Shown one piece after another: positions 61,332 to 64,000 of a DNA stretch of 64,000 nt; the stretch's first letter is position 1; every line of letters begins with the position of its first letter. The stretch is taken from assembly GCF_014466955.1 (NCBI RefSeq), contig NZ_AP023396.1:4898001-4962000 (forward strand), in the 5' to 3' direction. The stretch comes from Nocardia wallacei (lineage in GTDB: Bacteria; Actinomycetota; Actinomycetes; Mycobacteriales; Mycobacteriaceae). The notes beneath the pieces were generated by a model. That model was not told the origin of the DNA. It worked only from the letters and a program-made list of their open reading frames with translations, and did no database searches. Position numbers and translations under genes: made by a program.

Positions 61332-61778
61332 ATGTTCACTCACCACAGCAGGCGGATGCGTTCGGCGGTGGTGGTCGGTTTGATGGCGGCGAGTGCGATG
61401 TTGGCGGCCTGCGGTGACGATGACGACACCGACACGTCGGCACCCACGACCGCTCCGGTGACGATGCCGAGCACGACGACGACCACCGGTTCCGACGAGG
61501 ACAAGGTCACTCCGGAGGCGGCCCAGCAGCTGTGCGACATGATCGCCCCGGAAATCGACAACTGGCGCGACCAGGGTTCGGTCGTCGGCAAGGTCAGCTT
61601 CAACGGCACGGTACAGAATTGGGCCGCGCGCAACGACGGTCTCAACGACGAGGTGATCCGCGACAAGTCGATCGTCGACGACGTCACCACCCGCACCTGT
61701 CCCGACGTGCGCGACCGGGCCATGAAGGCGCTCGAGGTGTCCGACCTGGCCTCGGCGCTGGCCGGTTTCGGCGGCTGA
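61332..61778 (+). CDS. Small lipoprotein
   Basis: A 148-residue exported protein with a GAAGGAGGCGGCAC ribosome site. The signal peptide SAVVVGLMAASAMLAACG has a lipobox (LAAC) with Cys27 as the acylated residue. A Thr/Asp-rich linker (residues 28-57) leads to a small helical domain (LCDMIAPEIDNW ... CPDVRDRAMKAL) with two cysteines. Anchored on the outer face of the plasma membrane; function unknown. Confidence 0.8.
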   Translation: MFTHHSRRMRSAVVVGLMAASAMLAACGDDDDTDTSAPTTAPVTMPSTTTTTGSDEDKVTPEAAQQLCDMIAPEIDNWRDQGSVVGKVSFNGTVQNWAARNDGLNDEVIRDKSIVDDVTTRTCPDVRDRAMKALEVSDLASALAGFGG

Positions 61779-61803
61779 CGACCCACATGCGCCCGTCCGC
61801 CCC

Positions 61804-61835
61804 GGCATCCGGTGGCCCGCCCGCCACCGGATGCC
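61804..61835. terminator. Bidirectional hairpin between convergent genes
   Basis: GGCATCCGGTGGC and GCCACCGGATGCC form a perfect 13-bp stem with a six-base loop, 26 bases after the lipoprotein stop. No T-run follows, as is common in high-GC actinomycetes; it would serve both convergent genes. Confidence 0.6.
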
Positions 61836-61993
61836 CGGTCATCCACCAACCGCAATGGCGTTCGGCCTGCTGAGTTCGCACCGATCGACACCCCGGCCGG
61901 AATATTATCCGGGGATGCGCCGAATCCGTTGTCGCCGAGGGGTTCTCGTGCAGCGAGGATGTACTCGGCGAGCCGGGCGCTGTGCCGCCCGGC

Positions 61994-63478
61994 TCAGTTC
62001 TGGCTCGGTTTGACCAGGGCGGGGGCGGGGTTGGCGTCGGGGGCTATGCCGTCGTGGGCGACCATCGCGTCCTCGCGACCCAGGGTCGGTCCGCCCGGCA
62101 GCAGGCCCGCGATCTGCCAGGGAGCGGGCTCGGGTTTGGCCTTCTCGGCGTCCATGCCGAGAGCCTTGGCGGCATCGGCGTCCTTGATGCCGTAGCGGAC
62201 GCCGGTATCGGCGATATAGAACTGGCTGTCCTTGCGCTGACTGTCGGGCTCGATGCCGGTGGTCTGCACGAACATTCCCGAACCGGGGGTGGTGTAGAAC
62301 TGGGCGACCAGACCGGGTTGGCCGGATTGGGCAAGCTGAGTGGGGCGAGTGCCGTCCGGCAGCGGGAGCCCGCGGCCGGTGATCAGAGCCAGCTCGGCCT
62401 GCTTGCCGCCGCCGGTGTTCGTGGTGCCGGTGGGCAGCGGTTTCCACTGCAGGCAGGCCACGGGCGCATCGGTGGCGGTGACGATGGTCGGCGCCGAGTC
62501 CGGGTAGTCGGCGACGGGCAACTCGGTGGATGTGGGTGTGTGCGAGTGCGTGTACGCGCTGATCTCGGTATTGCCTTGCGACGCAGTGGGACTGGCGTTG
62601 CGGATGATGTCCGCGGTCAGCGCCGAGATGTGCTGCAGCCCGTCGTGCAGCACCACGTAGTAGGTGTCGTCGGTCGACAGGTGCACCACATCGCCGATGC
62701 GGTGGCTGTCCACCGGGTGCACCGGCATCCCGCCGGGGTCGTTGATCTTCGGCGAGATGATCGGCAACGTCTCCGGAATCGCGTTGAGCAGGCCCTCGCT
62801 GACCGGGCGGGCCGGAGTGTCGCGGATATGCAGCGCGTTGACCACCGCGGGGTCGGTCGTGTCGACGCGAGCGCGCTTGTTGTCGTAGATCAGGAACGTG
62901 GCGTTCTTCCCGGCGACCAGCAGCGCCTGCCCGTGACCGGCCACGGACGCGACGTCACCGAGCGTGGGCGTGCCCGCGATCACGGTGGACGTCACCGCGG
63001 CGGAACCGTCGTTCTTTATCTGGTCGCACACCGTCCACGCGCGGCCCTTGCCGCCGGTGTCGAAATGCAGCGACGACGGCGCACCGGGTATGCCGATGAG
63101 CGCGCCGAGGTGTTTCTTGGCCAGCTCCGACTCCTTGACGGACTCCGGCTTGGCGGGATCGCCCACCGCCAGCCGGGCGGAGGCCAGGTTCAGCGCCGGG
63201 TGCACGGTGCCGTCGACGACGGCGTAGATCTGTCCGGAGTCCTTGCCCATCACGATCTTGTGATCGCCGATCTGGCCCTGCGGCCGCAGCAGCGCCAGCA
63301 CCCCGGCGCCGGCGAGCGCGACCAGCGCCAGCACCAAACCGGCGACATAGGCCCGCGACTGCGACCGCATCGGGTCGTGCAACATGCGCACGTCTCGACG
63401 CACCAGCGCATGTTCCATGCGGCGCACCAGGAATCGGTACCCGGAAACCTGCCACCGGGTAGTGGGCCGGGAAGGCAC
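61994..63478 (-). CDS. eccB: Type VII secretion protein EccB
   Basis: A 494-residue protein from a GTG at 63478 (GAGGGGGAAATCCAC before it; the frame upstream is open but non-conserved). It has the family N-terminus RPTTRWQVSGYRFLVRRMEHALVRRD, one transmembrane helix (about residues 43-64), then a large extracytoplasmic domain with two distant cysteines (WTVCDQ and VACLQW) that form the family disulfide. EccB is a core part of the ESX membrane complex with EccC, EccD and EccE, none of which is inside this window. Which ESX system this belongs to cannot be told. Confidence 0.93.
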   Translation of the reverse strand: MPSRPTTRWQVSGYRFLVRRMEHALVRRDVRMLHDPMRSQSRAYVAGLVLALVALAGAGVLALLRPQGQIGDHKIVMGKDSGQIYAVVDGTVHPALNLASARLAVGDPAKPESVKESELAKKHLGALIGIPGAPSSLHFDTGGKGRAWTVCDQIKNDGSAAVTSTVIAGTPTLGDVASVAGHGQALLVAGKNATFLIYDNKRARVDTTDPAVVNALHIRDTPARPVSEGLLNAIPETLPIISPKINDPGGMPVHPVDSHRIGDVVHLSTDDTYYVVLHDGLQHISALTADIIRNASPTASQGNTEISAYTHSHTPTSTELPVADYPDSAPTIVTATDAPVACLQWKPLPTGTTNTGGGKQAELALITGRGLPLPDGTRPTQLAQSGQPGLVAQFYTTPGSGMFVQTTGIEPDSQRKDSQFYIADTGVRYGIKDADAAKALGMDAEKAKPEPAPWQIAGLLPGGPTLGREDAMVAHDGIAPDANPAPALVKPSQN

Positions 63479-63587
63479 GTGGATTTCCCCCTCGTCGCGA
63501 TGTTCAGCCGGACAATACGGTAACCCAACTCTGCCGCTCTTCAGAACAGCAGACCCACGCAGTTCGCATCGTCGGCGCAGGCCGCTA

Positions 63588-64000
63588 CTACTCGGAGGCC
63601 CTCGCGAAGGCGAGGGTTTCGCCTTCCACACCGCGCAGCCAGAGGTTGTTGCAGGCGGTGGCGATCTCGGCGAGGCCGTCTTCGATGGTGGCGAAGACGT
63701 TGCCGGGTACCCAGCCCTGGTCGCCGTTGATGAGCAGGTTGTTGCGGCCGTAGAACAGGGCCAGGTCCGTGGCGCCCTGGGCGTGGTGGGCCGCGGAGCC
63801 GGGTTCGTAGCCGTAGGCCGGGTTGCCGATCTCCCACGGTTCGAAGTCGAACAGGCACACGTCGCCGGGAATCGGTGTGACGGTGGGGTTTTCGCGGTGA
63901 GGGGCGGCGGTGAGGCGGGGCACCAGCGTGTACACCTCGTTGCGGGCGTACTTGGCGTGGAAGGCGTCTCCCTCCTGGGGCAGCGCGTCCCAGACCGCGG
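63588..64000 (-). CDS. DUF3830-like protein, 5' end outside window
   Basis: The frame is open to the window end and reads AVWDALPQEGDAFHAKYARNEVYTLVPRL in the visible N-terminal part. It then has TVTPIPGDVCLFDF, IGNPAYGY, FYGRNNLLINGDQGWVPGNVFATI and EGETLAF, the conserved blocks of the DUF3830 (cyclophilin-like fold) family. A GTG at 63935 is internal to these blocks, so the start lies beyond 64000. Function unknown. Confidence 0.65.
   Translation of the reverse strand, partial: AVWDALPQEGDAFHAKYARNEVYTLVPRLTAAPHRENPTVTPIPGDVCLFDFEPWEIGNPAYGYEPGSAAHHAQGATDLALFYGRNNLLINGDQGWVPGNVFATIEDGLAEIATACNNLWLRGVEGETLAFARASE

Noticed and set aside
63595..63632. Hairpin CCCTCGC...GCGAGGG near the DUF3830 stop as a terminator
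   Set aside because: It lies inside the conserved coding end of the DUF3830 gene and has no T-run on the relevant strand.
1..64000. tRNA, rRNA, CRISPR array, insertion sequence or integrase
   Set aside because: No spaced direct repeats, cloverleaf-like segments with CCA ends, rRNA-like stretches or DDE/Tyr recombinase motifs were seen on either strand by eye; a tRNAscan/ISfinder run would be decisive.

Overview
The window is very GC-rich, with G/C at almost every third codon position, frequent GTG starts and many ATGA/GTGA start-stop overlaps. It carries an ESX-type EccB, a lipoprotein with a lipobox, mycolata-style regulators and a giant NRPS. Together these point to a mycolic-acid actinomycete, most likely Nocardia or a close relative. 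No rRNA, tRNA, CRISPR array, transposase or replication origin was seen.

Layout. (1) 1-14.5 kb, plus strand: a surface-glycan cluster. It has four GT4/GT2-type glycosyltransferases, a GT2 fused to a GmhB-like phosphatase, two GT9 (heptosyltransferase-type) enzymes, GmhA and HldE for activated heptose, Ugd plus a UDP-glucuronate decarboxylase-like enzyme for UDP-GlcA and probably UDP-xylose, a NodU/TobZ-type carbamoyltransferase and an SDR. (2) 14.5-19.3 kb: small membrane proteins, a lone asparagine-synthetase C-domain protein, a secreted/anchored Thr-rich protein with a partner, and an MFS exporter. (3) 19.3-22.9 kb, minus: AraC regulator, MFS exporter and ATP-grasp ligase, resembling a small ligase/exporter pathway. 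(4) 22.9-31.9 kb: TetR-P450, facing an acyl-CoA dehydrogenase plus APH-like kinase pair; then a SnoaL-like/SDR/VOC group and an NDH-2-like flavoprotein. (5) 31.9-37.4 kb: a minus-strand group (tautomerase, DGPF/YCII protein, ECF42-type sigma factor, SRPBCC protein, frameshifted DHA2 exporter, methyltransferase) opposite an HxlR regulator with paired TTCAwTGAA sites. (6) 37.4-39.8 kb: cold-shock gene with a strong terminator, surrounded by decayed fragments. (7) 39.8-58.5 kb, minus: a KAS III-like enzyme followed by a single 5,809-residue NRPS. (8) 58.6-64 kb: membrane protein, a TetR gene broken by an internal deletion behind an intact palindrome, an FAD amine-oxidase-like protein, a lipoprotein, EccB and a DUF3830 protein cut by the window end.

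The most unusual object is the NRPS. I read its order as (partial C)-A-T-E-C-T-C-C-A-T-C-T-E-C-A-T-C: five carrier domains but only three adenylation domains, one tandem C-C pair, a terminal C domain and no thioesterase. A KAS III-like gene lies 37 bases upstream. The second theme is a probable ADP-heptose pathway in a Gram-positive glycan cluster. The third is a run of locally broken genes (33.8, 37.5-38.9, 39.9 and 59.6 kb).
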